Shown piece by piece: positions 51,938-59,692 of a stretch of 64,000 nt of DNA; the first letter of the stretch is position 1, and the number at the start of each line of letters is the position of its first letter. Location of the stretch: positions 115,467 to 179,466 of the forward strand of contig CAWDBL010000025.1 in the NCBI GenBank assembly GCA_963800505.1, read 5' to 3'. The notes below the pieces were generated by a model that did not search any database, had not been told where the DNA came from, and saw only the letters and a program-made list of their open reading frames with translations. A program made the position numbers and the translations under genes. Source of the DNA: Fodinibacter sp963800505 (GTDB lineage Bacteria; Actinomycetota; Actinomycetes; Actinomycetales; Dermatophilaceae).

Positions 51938-51984
51938 GTTTCCGTCGTGTTGCATCGCGGCGCCGGGTGTAAGCATCGGGTTTC
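51938..51984 (-). promoter_or_regulatory. Candidate GlnR binding sites upstream of amt
   Basis: On the minus strand GCAAC-6-GAAAC (51953-51938) and GAAAC-6-CTTAC (51984-51969) both show the 11-bp half-site period of the actinobacterial GlnR box (GTnAC-6-GAAAC). A further GAAAC lies at 51920-51916, exactly 22 bp in phase with the first pair. GlnR activates amt-glnK-glnD under nitrogen limitation in other actinobacteria. Its gene is not in the window. Confidence 0.6.
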
Positions 51985-52046
51985 GGCGAGGCGCCGGTCC
52001 CGCATGCTGAGACGGGCTGCCCGTGGAGCGATACGGGCGGGGTGGG

Positions 52047-53192
52047 TCAGGCGGACTCCGCCGTCTCCAGGGGCTGCGGCTGGTGGATGCAGGCGGAGTC
52101 CTCGCCGAGCGGGTCGCCGGTGGAGGCGTAGGCCCGGGCGCGCGACCCGCCACACAGGTCGGCGTACTCGCAGGCGCCGCACCGGCCGGTGAACTCCGCG
52201 GCGCGGATGGCCTTGAGGGTCGGGTGGTCGCGGTAGATGTCGGCGAGCGGCTGCTCGCGCACCGAGCCCAGGCCGAGCGGGAGGAACCCGGCCGGGTAGA
52301 CCTCGCCGTCGTAGGCGACGAACAGGATGCCCTTGCCGTCGCGGGTGGCCGCCGTGTGGGCCGAGCCCCGGTCCAGGCCCTCCCCCACGAGGTCGGCCAG
52401 GCGCCCGGACAGCTCGGCGTAGAGCGCGGTGTCCGGGGTGGGGCCGCCGGCACGGCGCTCGTGCACCACGCGCCGGAAGAACGGGGCCTCGACGGTGCGC
52501 ACGACGAAGCCGTGGTGCGACGCGTCGAAGAGGAAGTGGCAGACGTCCTCGTGCTGCTGCGGCGTGATCGCGCCGGTGGCCTCGCCGCGACCGACGTGCA
52601 CGAGGAAGAAGACCTCCCACATGTCGACGCCGTAGTCCTTGACGATCTTGGCGACGTCCGGCATCTCGTGCACGTTGCCGCTCATCACCGTGGTGTTGAT
52701 CTGCAGCTTGATGCCGGCGTCCTTGATGGCCTTGATGGCCGGCAGGGTCTCCTCGAAGTGGCCGGGGATGCCGCGGATGCCGTCGTGCGTCTCGGGGGTC
52801 GAGCCGTCGAGCGAGAGCGAGACGGCCTTGACCCCGGAGGAGGCCATCCGGGCGATCGACTCGGGGGTCAGCATCGGGGTCACGGACGGCGACAGGCAGA
52901 CCGGGACGCCGAGCTCGGTGGCGTGGGCGACGAGCTCGAAGACGTCGTCGCGCAGCAGGCAGTCGCCGCCGGTGAGCACGAGGATCGGGTAGGGGCGGCC
53001 GAAGCCCGCCACCTGGTCGATCATGTCCATGCCCTCCTGGTGGCTGAGCTCGCCGGGCAGCGGGGCGGCGGTGGCCGACGCGCGGCAGTGCCGGCAGGCG
53101 AGCAGGCACGAGCGGGTGATCTCCCAGAAGACCAGCATCGGTCGGGCGGCGAAGTCGACGCGCGGCGTCGGGATGCCGGCGGGGTGGCTCAT
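52047..53192 (-). CDS. Radical SAM/SPASM domain protein (TIGR04053-like)
   Basis: 381 residues. The radical SAM cluster motif is CLLACRHC (Cys29, Cys33, Cys36), followed by LTGGDCLLRDDVFELV and SLDGSTPETHDGIRG. A C-terminal SPASM domain has CGACEYADLCGG and a final Cys, for one or two more Fe-S clusters. It overlaps hemY by ATGA and lies downstream of it, like heme-linked radical SAM proteins such as AhbC/AhbD relatives. A role in heme or tetrapyrrole side-chain chemistry is inferred from this alone. Confidence 0.87.
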   Translation of the reverse strand: MSHPAGIPTPRVDFAARPMLVFWEITRSCLLACRHCRASATAAPLPGELSHQEGMDMIDQVAGFGRPYPILVLTGGDCLLRDDVFELVAHATELGVPVCLSPSVTPMLTPESIARMASSGVKAVSLSLDGSTPETHDGIRGIPGHFEETLPAIKAIKDAGIKLQINTTVMSGNVHEMPDVAKIVKDYGVDMWEVFFLVHVGRGEATGAITPQQHEDVCHFLFDASHHGFVVRTVEAPFFRRVVHERRAGGPTPDTALYAELSGRLADLVGEGLDRGSAHTAATRDGKGILFVAYDGEVYPAGFLPLGLGSVREQPLADIYRDHPTLKAIRAAEFTGRCGACEYADLCGGSRARAYASTGDPLGEDSACIHQPQPLETAESA

Positions 53193-54667
53193 GGGGTCGC
53201 TCCTTGCAGGGACGAGTGGGGGCTGGGTCCCGGGTGGTCACACCCGGCGGGGTCGGGCAGGTCGACGGTGTCGAGCACGAGGTCGGCGACGACGGCCAGG
53301 GCGGTGGCGCGGGCACCGGCGACGCAGGCGGCCAGTCCCGACCCGCGGTAGGCGGCGCCGGTGAGGTGGATGCCGTCGGGCACCAGCGCGTCGAGCCGCT
53401 CGAGCCGCTCGGCGTGGCCGACGAGGTACTGGGGGATGGCGCGCGGCCAGCGCTGCACCAGCGTGGCGGTCGGCGCGGCGGTGAGGCTCATGGTGCGGGC
53501 CAGGTCGACGCGCACCGCGGCGACCAGCGTGGCGTCATCCATCGTGGTCCACCGGTCGTCGCCGTCGCGACCGACCATGCAGCGCAGCAGCACGGTGTCG
53601 CCACCGGCGAGGTGCGGCCACTTGCTGGTGAGCCACGTGCAGCCGACGAGCATCGTGCCCTCGACCGGCGGCACCAGGAAGCCGGTGCCGGTGAGCTCGC
53701 CGACCTCGTCCTTGGGCAGGGCGAGCGTCACGGTCGCCACGTCGACGTACTCGATGCCGCTCAGCTCGGCGGCCAGGTCGGGCGCGGCGGCCGCGACGAG
53801 ATGGGCGACGGCGTGGGCGGGAGCGGCCAGCACGACCGTGCTCGCCAGCACGTCGACCTGGGGGGTCTCGACCCGCCACCCGTCGGCGGTGCGGTGCAGG
53901 CCGGTGGCCGGTGCCCCGGTGAGCAGGCGCTCGCGGCCGACGGCGTCGACGAGCGCGCCGACCAGCCGACCCAGCCCGCCACGCAGTGAGACCAGCACGG
54001 GGGCCGGAGGGCCGGCAGGCGTTGGCGCCGGCGCCGACCGGCGGCGACGGCGCAGGGCGAGCATGAGCGAGCGCTGCGAGCCGGCGATCTCGAGCATGTC
54101 GGGGACGGTGCTGCGGGCGCTGAGCCGGTCGACCGAGCCGGCGTGCACGCCACCGAGCAGCGGTTGCACGAGGCGCTCGACGACCTCGTCGCCGAAGCGA
54201 GGGCGCAGCACCTGCGCGACGGTGGGGTCCGGGCCGAGGCCGGTGCTGGGGCGGACGAGGTCGAGGCCGGCGCGCAGGATGCCCAGCGGCGTGAGCAGGC
54301 GCGAGCGCAGCATCGGTCGCATCCGGTCGGGGATGCCAAAAGCGTTGAAGCGCGGGATCGGGTGCATCCGGCCGCGCGACCAGATCGACGCACCGCCCGG
54401 CAGCGGCCCGACGACCTCGCCGGCCAGGCCGAGGCGGCCCACGAGGTCGACCAGGTCGGCGCCGCGGCTGAGGAACGCGTCGGGGCCGGTGTCGACCGGC
54501 ATCCCGGCCAGGCTCTGCGTCGAGATCTTGCCCCCGAGCTGGTCCCCGGCCTCCAGCACCACGACGTCCACCCCGTGCTCGGCCGCCAGCCAGTACGCAG
54601 TCGCCAACCCCGAGACGCCGCCACCCACGACGGCCACCTCAACTGTGAGAGTGCGCCTACCAGCCAC
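53189..54667 (-). CDS. hemY: Protoporphyrinogen/coproporphyrinogen oxidase
   Basis: 492 residues starting with GTG at 54667, behind AAAGG. The FAD motif VAVVGGGVSGLATAYWLA is at about residues 11-28, followed by VLEAGDQLGGKISTQ and the DTGPDAFLSRG substrate-side motif. The central RPRFGDEVVERLVQPLLGGV is typical of the HemY group. In actinobacteria this enzyme oxidises coproporphyrinogen III to coproporphyrin III in the coproporphyrin-dependent heme route. It is followed by the radical SAM gene. Confidence 0.93.
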   Translation of the reverse strand: MAGRRTLTVEVAVVGGGVSGLATAYWLAAEHGVDVVVLEAGDQLGGKISTQSLAGMPVDTGPDAFLSRGADLVDLVGRLGLAGEVVGPLPGGASIWSRGRMHPIPRFNAFGIPDRMRPMLRSRLLTPLGILRAGLDLVRPSTGLGPDPTVAQVLRPRFGDEVVERLVQPLLGGVHAGSVDRLSARSTVPDMLEIAGSQRSLMLALRRRRRSAPAPTPAGPPAPVLVSLRGGLGRLVGALVDAVGRERLLTGAPATGLHRTADGWRVETPQVDVLASTVVLAAPAHAVAHLVAAAAPDLAAELSGIEYVDVATVTLALPKDEVGELTGTGFLVPPVEGTMLVGCTWLTSKWPHLAGGDTVLLRCMVGRDGDDRWTTMDDATLVAAVRVDLARTMSLTAAPTATLVQRWPRAIPQYLVGHAERLERLDALVPDGIHLTGAAYRGSGLAACVAGARATALAVVADLVLDTVDLPDPAGCDHPGPSPHSSLQGATP

Positions 54668-54842
54668 GTCATTGACCTTTCCACGACCAACCAGCCCCAG
54701 TCGACCTCAGAAGGCCCCACCGGACTGTGATCCCGCAGACACCCGAAGAAGTCTTCTCAGAAACCCATTACCTGTCTTCCCGGTCAGGTGCCGAGCCGGT
54801 CGCCCCAGCACCCGACCTCGATGTCGTCAGCCGGATGCCGTG

Positions 54843-54946
54843 GGCTCGGGTCGTTGCTCCCGGCTCGGGTCCGTACTCCCGTTGTGCGCCGCTGCAGCAG
54901 CACCAATCCGGAGCAACGACACACATCCGGAGCAACGACCCGAGCC
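54843..54946. repeat. 18-bp perfect inverted repeat with internal direct repeats
   Basis: GGCTCGGGTCGTTGCTCC (54843-54860) is exactly complementary to GGAGCAACGACCCGAGCC (54929-54946), 68 bp apart. The right arm overlaps a 15-bp direct repeat with a 19-bp period. The whole could fold into a long stem. Confidence 0.85.
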
Positions 54947-55050
54947 GGCAACAGCGCCAGCGGAGGGATGCCGGAGTCGAGCCGGCCGAGCGGCAGGAGC
55001 GAAGCGGCGGATGCTGGAGGCGAGCCGACCAGCGAAGGCTCGCGAAACAA

Positions 55051-55200
55051 GGTGAGCACGGTGGGAACGAGCGGAGCGGCGGGATGCCGTGGGCGAGCCG
55101 ACTAGCGAAGGGCCTAGGCGGCGTAGGTGAGCACGACGGAACGAGCGGAGCGGTGGGATGCCGTGGGCGAGCCGATGGACGGTCTGGCGGAGCGCCCGCG
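55051..55200. repeat. 75-bp direct repeat, two clear copies
   Basis: Both copies contain GGTGAGCACG, then GGAACGAGCGGAGCGG, then GGGATGCCGTGGGCGAGCCG, starting at 55051 and 55126. A third, diverged copy precedes them from about 54976. Each copy carries the octamer GGATGCCG, which is over-represented in the whole window. Confidence 0.75.
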
Positions 55201-55323
55201 AGCGCCAGCGAAGGGGTGCGGATGGTCAACGGCCGCACACGGCATCCCACCGCGCAGCGGTCAGCGGAAGCGCGGGCGAGAGGCGTCCCCCGAGTGACCT
55301 ATCGGTCGATGTGAGGACGTGCT

Positions 55324-56532
55324 TCAGTCGAGGATCGCGTCGACGAAGGCCTCGGGATCGAAGGGCGCCAGGTCGTCGGGCCCCTCACCGAGCCCGACCA
55401 GCTTCACGGGAACGCCCAGCTCCCGCTGCACGGCCACGACGATGCCGCCCTTGGCCGTGCCGTCGAGCTTGGTGAGCACGATGCCGGTGATGCCGACGAC
55501 CTGCGCGAAGACCTCCGCCTGGCGCATGCCGTTCTGCCCCGTGGTGGCGTCGAGCACGAGCAGCACCTCGTCGACCGGGCTCTGCTTCTCGATGACCCGC
55601 TTGACCTTGCCGAGCTCGTCCATCAGCCCGACCTTGTTCTGCAGCCGGCCGGCGGTGTCGATGAGCACGACGTCGGCCTCCAGCTCGGCGGCCGCCTTCA
55701 CGGCGTCGAAGGCCACCGCGGCCGGGTCGGCGCCGTCGCGGTCGGAGCGCACCGTCGGCACCCCGACGCGCTCGCCCCAGGTCTGCAGCTGGTCGGCGGC
55801 GGCGGCGCGGAAGGTGTCGGCGGCGCCGAGCACGACGTCCTTGTCCTCTGCCACGAGCACGCGCGCCAGCTTGCCCACGGTGGTGGTCTTGCCGGTGCCG
55901 TTGACCCCGACGACGAGCACGCAGGCCGGGCGGCCGTCGACGCGCGAGGACACGATGGAGCGGTCCATCGAGGGGTCGACGAGGGCGAGCAGCTCGGTGC
56001 GCAGCCAGCCGCGCACGGTGGCCTCGTCGGTGCTGCCCTCGATGGCCACCTTGGTGCGCAGGGCGTCGACCAGGTCAGTGGTCGCGGCGACCCCGAGGTC
56101 GGCGGCCAGGAGGGTGTCCTCGACCTCCTCCCAGGCGGCCTCGTCGAGCTTCCCGCCGGACAGCAACGCCAGCAGGCCCTTGCCCAGGGCGGTGTTCGAG
56201 CGCGCCAGCCGGGCGCGCAGGCGGCGCAGCCGGCCGGCCGGTGCCTCGGGGCGCTCGACGGTGGGGACCGGGGGCGCCTCGGGCAGCGGCGGCAGGTCGG
56301 CCTCGACGTCGACGTCCGCCGGCGACTCGATGGTTCCGACGGCCCCCTCGAGGGGTTCGTCGACGTCGACCGCGTGGCCACCGGGCGCCGCGGTCGGCGG
56401 CACCTCCGGCAGGTCCTTGGTCGTGCTGCGGCCGCCGCGGCCGCGCATCAGGCCGAGGGCGATGCCGCCGACGATGACGATGATGCCGATGGCGACGGCG
56501 AGGTACTCCCAGACGGTGTCGATAGCGCTCAC
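55324..56532 (-). CDS. ftsY: Signal recognition particle receptor FtsY
   Basis: 402 residues from the GTG at 56532 (VSAIDTVWEYLAVAIGIIVI) behind GAGG. An N-terminal membrane helix (about 10-28) is present, as in actinobacterial FtsY, and replaces the purely acidic A domain of E. coli. An acidic Pro-rich linker follows. The NG domain has GVNGTGKTTTVGKLA, VLIDTAGRLQNK and VLTKLDGTAKGG. It receives Ffh-ribosome complexes at the membrane. Confidence 0.97.
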   Translation of the reverse strand: MSAIDTVWEYLAVAIGIIVIVGGIALGLMRGRGGRSTTKDLPEVPPTAAPGGHAVDVDEPLEGAVGTIESPADVDVEADLPPLPEAPPVPTVERPEAPAGRLRRLRARLARSNTALGKGLLALLSGGKLDEAAWEEVEDTLLAADLGVAATTDLVDALRTKVAIEGSTDEATVRGWLRTELLALVDPSMDRSIVSSRVDGRPACVLVVGVNGTGKTTTVGKLARVLVAEDKDVVLGAADTFRAAAADQLQTWGERVGVPTVRSDRDGADPAAVAFDAVKAAAELEADVVLIDTAGRLQNKVGLMDELGKVKRVIEKQSPVDEVLLVLDATTGQNGMRQAEVFAQVVGITGIVLTKLDGTAKGGIVVAVQRELGVPVKLVGLGEGPDDLAPFDPEAFVDAILD

Positions 56533-56604
56533 CCGGTCATCCTCGCAGCCGTCCGACACCGGCCCAAACCGGCGCGGACGGCATCCGGGTCAGGGACCGA
56601 GAGG

Positions 56605-58557
56605 TCAGAAGACGCGCACCCGGTCGTCCGGCGCGACCCACATGCCGTCGCCCTCGCGCACCTCGAACGCCTCGTGGAACTCGCTGAGGTTGCGGGCCGC
56701 GTTGGCGCGCAGGTCCATGGGGCTGTGCGGGTCGAGGTTGAGCAGCCGCTCGGCCTCGGCACGACGCGCCAGCCCTCGCCAGACCTGCGCCCAGCCCAGG
56801 AAGAACCGCTGCTCGCCGGTGCGGCCGTCGAGCTCGGGGGCGGGCTCGTCGCCGAGCGAGATGCGGTAGGCGGAGTGGCCGATGGTGAGGCCGCCGAGGT
56901 CACCGATGTTCTCGCCCACGGTGAGGGCGCCGTTGACCTTGTGGCCGGGGGCGTCGCGGGTCTCGAGCTGGTCGAACTGGGCGATGAGCGCGTCGGCGCG
57001 CGACTGGAAGGCGGCCCGGTCGTCGTCGGTCCACCAGTTGCGCAGCGTGCCGGTGCCGTCGAACTGCGAGCCCTGGTCGTCGAAGCCGTGGCCGACCTCG
57101 TGCCCGATGACCGCCCCGATGCCGCCGTAGTTGACCGCGTCGTCGGCCTCGACGTCGAAGAACGGGGGCTGCAGGATGGCCGCCGGGAAGACGATCTCGT
57201 TCAGGCCCGGGTTGTAGTAGGCGTTGACGGTCTGCGGGGTCATGAACCACTCGTCGCGGTCGACCGGGCCACCGAGCTTCGCGAGCGAACGGTCGGCCTC
57301 GAACGCGACGGCCCGGCGCACGTTGCCCAGCAGGTCGCCGGGCACGATCTCGAGCGCGGAGTAGTCGCGCCAGCGGTCGGGGTAGCCGATCTTGGGGGTG
57401 AACTGCCCGAGCTTGGCCAGGGCCTCACGCCGGGTGTCGTCGCCCATCCAGGGCACCTGCGACAGGCTGCGCCGGAACGCCTCGACGATGTTGTCGACGA
57501 GCTCGACCATGCGCTCCTTGGCGTGCGGGGGGAAGTGCTGCTCGACGTAGAGCTGGCCGACCGCCTCACCGAGGGCCTCCTCGACCAGGCCGACGCCGCG
57601 CTTCCAGCGCTCGCGCATCTGCGGCACTCCCGACAGGGTGCGCCCGTAGAAGTCGAAGTTCTCCTCGACGACGGCGGCCGACAGGTACGGCGCGTGGGCG
57701 TGCACGACGTGCCAGGCCAGCCAGTCGCGCCAGACCTCGACGGGCTCCTCCGCCAGCGCCGCCGCCAGGGAGCGCACGTGGTCGGGCTGGCGGACGACGA
57801 CGGCCTCGAAGGCGCCCGGCCCGGCCCCCAGCCCCTCGAGGTAGCGGACCCAGTCGATGCCGGGGCTCATCTCGGCCAGGCCGGCGAGGTCGACCAGGGT
57901 GTAGGTCTTGACGGGGTCGCGGTTGGTCACCTTGTCCCAGTGCCCGGCGGCGAGCCGGGTCTCGAGCGCCATCACCCGCTGGGCCGCACCCTCGGGGTCG
58001 GGCCAGCGGGCGAGCGTGAGCATCCGCTCGACGTGCCCGACGTAGGCGGTGCGCTTGTCGGCGTGCACGTCCTCGCGGTAGTAGGACTCGTCGGGCAGCC
58101 CCAGCCCGGCCTGCTCGAGGTAGACGACGTAGCGGCTCGGGTCGCGGTCGTCGGTGTTGACGAAGGGGATGACGCCACCAGTCACCCCGGAGCGGCCGAA
58201 GGCGCCGCTCAGCGCGACGACGTCACCGGCATCCGTGACCGCGGCGACCCGCGCGAGGTCGTCGGCCAGGGGCGAGACCCCGAGCGCCTCGACGGCCTGC
58301 TCGTCCATGAAGCTCGCGTAGAGGTCGCCGACCTTGGCCGCCACCGTGCCCGGCTCGGGGTCGCCCGCCGCGACCTCCTCGATGATGGCGCGCACGTGCT
58401 CCTCGGCGGTCTCGCGCAGCACGTCGAAGGTGCCGTAGCGGCCGCGGTCCTCCGGGATCTCGGTGGTCGCGAGCCAGCGGCCGTTGACGTGGGCGAACAG
58501 GTCGTCCTGCGGCCGCACGTCGGGGTCGATGGCGGCCTGGTCGATACCGGACTTCAC
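56605..58557 (-). CDS. M13 family metallopeptidase (neprilysin/PepO-like)
   Basis: About 650 residues from the GTG at 58557 (VKSGIDQAAIDPDVRPQDDL), which has GAGGAG at about 9 nt; ATGs at 58590 and 58611 are alternatives without such a site. The substrate motif NAYYNPGLNEIVFPA and zinc motif GHEVGHGFDDQG (HExxH) are intact, and ENIGDLGGLTIG supplies the third ligand. There is no signal peptide, so it is probably a cytoplasmic oligopeptidase like PepO of Gram-positive bacteria. Confidence 0.93.
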   Translation of the reverse strand: MKSGIDQAAIDPDVRPQDDLFAHVNGRWLATTEIPEDRGRYGTFDVLRETAEEHVRAIIEEVAAGDPEPGTVAAKVGDLYASFMDEQAVEALGVSPLADDLARVAAVTDAGDVVALSGAFGRSGVTGGVIPFVNTDDRDPSRYVVYLEQAGLGLPDESYYREDVHADKRTAYVGHVERMLTLARWPDPEGAAQRVMALETRLAAGHWDKVTNRDPVKTYTLVDLAGLAEMSPGIDWVRYLEGLGAGPGAFEAVVVRQPDHVRSLAAALAEEPVEVWRDWLAWHVVHAHAPYLSAAVVEENFDFYGRTLSGVPQMRERWKRGVGLVEEALGEAVGQLYVEQHFPPHAKERMVELVDNIVEAFRRSLSQVPWMGDDTRREALAKLGQFTPKIGYPDRWRDYSALEIVPGDLLGNVRRAVAFEADRSLAKLGGPVDRDEWFMTPQTVNAYYNPGLNEIVFPAAILQPPFFDVEADDAVNYGGIGAVIGHEVGHGFDDQGSQFDGTGTLRNWWTDDDRAAFQSRADALIAQFDQLETRDAPGHKVNGALTVGENIGDLGGLTIGHSAYRISLGDEPAPELDGRTGEQRFFLGWAQVWRGLARRAEAERLLNLDPHSPMDLRANAARNLSEFHEAFEVREGDGMWVAPDDRVRVF

Positions 58558-58627
58558 GGCACGGAGCTCCTCTGCTGGGGGACGGCCCATCGAACCACAC
58601 CGGTCCGTCACCCGCGGGGCGCAGGGC

Positions 58628-58867
58628 TCAGGCGCTGGCGCCCACGGGCTCGTCGGTGCGGGCGGTCCCGGCGTCGTCCGGGTCGTCGCGCTCGGACTCC
58701 GAGGAGCGGCCGGGAAGCAGCTGGCGGTCGCGGATCGAGCCGAGGAACTCCTCGCCGCGCTCGGTGAGCACCTCGCGACCCGCCCGGCGCGCCGGCACCG
58801 CGACGAGCGCCATCACGACCAGGGCGAGGGCGACGCACAGCAGCATTCCGAGCACCAGGGAGACCAT
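58628..58867 (-). CDS. Small membrane protein of unknown function
   Basis: 79 residues. One N-terminal helix (VSLVLGMLLCVALALVVMAL) is followed by a basic stretch RRAGREVLTERGEEFLG and an acidic, disordered tail. It has no known domain. It is divergent from the second lepB (72 bp) and lies 70 bp upstream of the M13 gene on the same strand. Similar single-helix proteins occur near smc/ftsY in related genomes, but I cannot name a family. Confidence 0.7.
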   Translation of the reverse strand: MVSLVLGMLLCVALALVVMALVAVPARRAGREVLTERGEEFLGSIRDRQLLPGRSSESERDDPDDAGTARTDEPVGASA

Positions 58868-58927
58868 GTGTCAAGGCTCGCACCGCCGGTGGTGCACACC
58901 TAATCGACACTCCCGCAGGGCCCGAAC

Positions 58928-58933
58928 TAGGGT
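58928..58933 (+). promoter_or_regulatory. Putative -10 element of a leaderless transcript (second lepB)
   Basis: TAGGGT ends 6 nt before the GTG at 58940 and there is no ribosome-binding site. It fits the TANNNT-6-start pattern seen at several other genes here. Confidence 0.45.
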
Positions 58934-58939
58934 GGCCGC

Positions 58940-59650
58940 GTGACGACCGGCGCCCCCGCGACGGACGGGGCGACGACCCGTCGCCGCCGTCGCGTCCCCC
59001 TGTTCGCCGAGGTCGTCATCGCGCTGGTCGCGGTCGCGCTGGTTCAGGCCTTCCTGGTCAAGCCGTTCGGGGTGCCCTCGGAGTCGATGGAGCAGACCCT
59101 CAACATCGGCGACCGCATCCTGGTCAACCGGCTCGGCTCAGACATCGCCCAGGGCGACGTCGTGGTGTTCGGGCACGGGAGCACCTGGGCGGAGCGGGAG
59201 CTGCCGCCCGCCGACAACCCGGTCGTGCGGGCCGTGCGCGCCCTCGGCGACGTCACCGGCATCGGGCCGAGCAACACGGCCTACACGGTCAAGCGGGTCA
59301 TCGGCCTGCCCCGGCAGACGGTCGCCTGCTGCAGCACCGAGGGGGCGGTCCTGGTCAACGGCCGGCCGCTCGACGAGCCCTACGTCTACGAGGACCTCCC
59401 GTTCACCCCCGGCACGCTCGACTGCTCGACCACCCCCCGCTCGACGCGGTGCTTCCCCGAGATCACCGTGCCCGAGGGCAACCTGCTGGTGATGGGCGAC
59501 CACCGCTCGCAGTCGGCCGACTCGGTCATCAACTGCCGCGGCGCGACCGAGGGCCCCGAGTGTGCCCAGCTCGTGCCGCTGGGCCGGGTCATCGGGCCGG
59601 TCGTGCTGCGGTTCTGGCCGCTGTCCGACGCAGGCGCCATCGCGCGCTGA
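58940..59650 (+). CDS. lepB: Signal peptidase I, second copy
   Basis: 236 residues starting with GTG at 58940. A single anchor (FAEVVIALVAVALVQAFLV) is followed by GVPSESMEQTLNIGDRILV with the catalytic Ser. The catalytic Lys is in VKRVIGLPRQTVACC, and box E is VMGDHRSQSADS. Two extra Cys pairs (TVACC and LDC...RCF) occur in the extracytoplasmic part, not present in the other copy. It converges with smc, leaving 42 bp. It appears catalytically competent, unlike the protein at 31740. Confidence 0.95.
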   Translation: MTTGAPATDGATTRRRRRVPLFAEVVIALVAVALVQAFLVKPFGVPSESMEQTLNIGDRILVNRLGSDIAQGDVVVFGHGSTWAERELPPADNPVVRAVRALGDVTGIGPSNTAYTVKRVIGLPRQTVACCSTEGAVLVNGRPLDEPYVYEDLPFTPGTLDCSTTPRSTRCFPEITVPEGNLLVMGDHRSQSADSVINCRGATEGPECAQLVPLGRVIGPVVLRFWPLSDAGAIAR

Positions 59651-59692
59651 TCTCGCTGACCGGCGCGAGGCGCCAGGCCGGATGCCGTGTGC

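Larger units (their letters stand above)
54668..55323. repeat. Gene-free, repeat-rich intergenic region
   Basis: This 656-bp gap between ftsY and hemY contains open frames, but their composition follows the repeats and none looks like a protein. Perfect 18-bp inverted repeats lie at 54843-54860 and 54929-54946. ATCCGGAGCAACGAC is repeated at 54906-54920 and 54925-54939. An approximately 75-bp direct repeat has full copies near 55051 and 55126 and a diverged one from about 54976. It may be a family of dispersed repeats or a structured RNA locus. Confidence 0.75.

Noticed and set aside
54727..55314. A 195-codon open frame in the hemY-ftsY gap.
   Set aside because: Its sequence simply follows the DNA repeats, it lacks a ribosome-binding site and no domain is visible.
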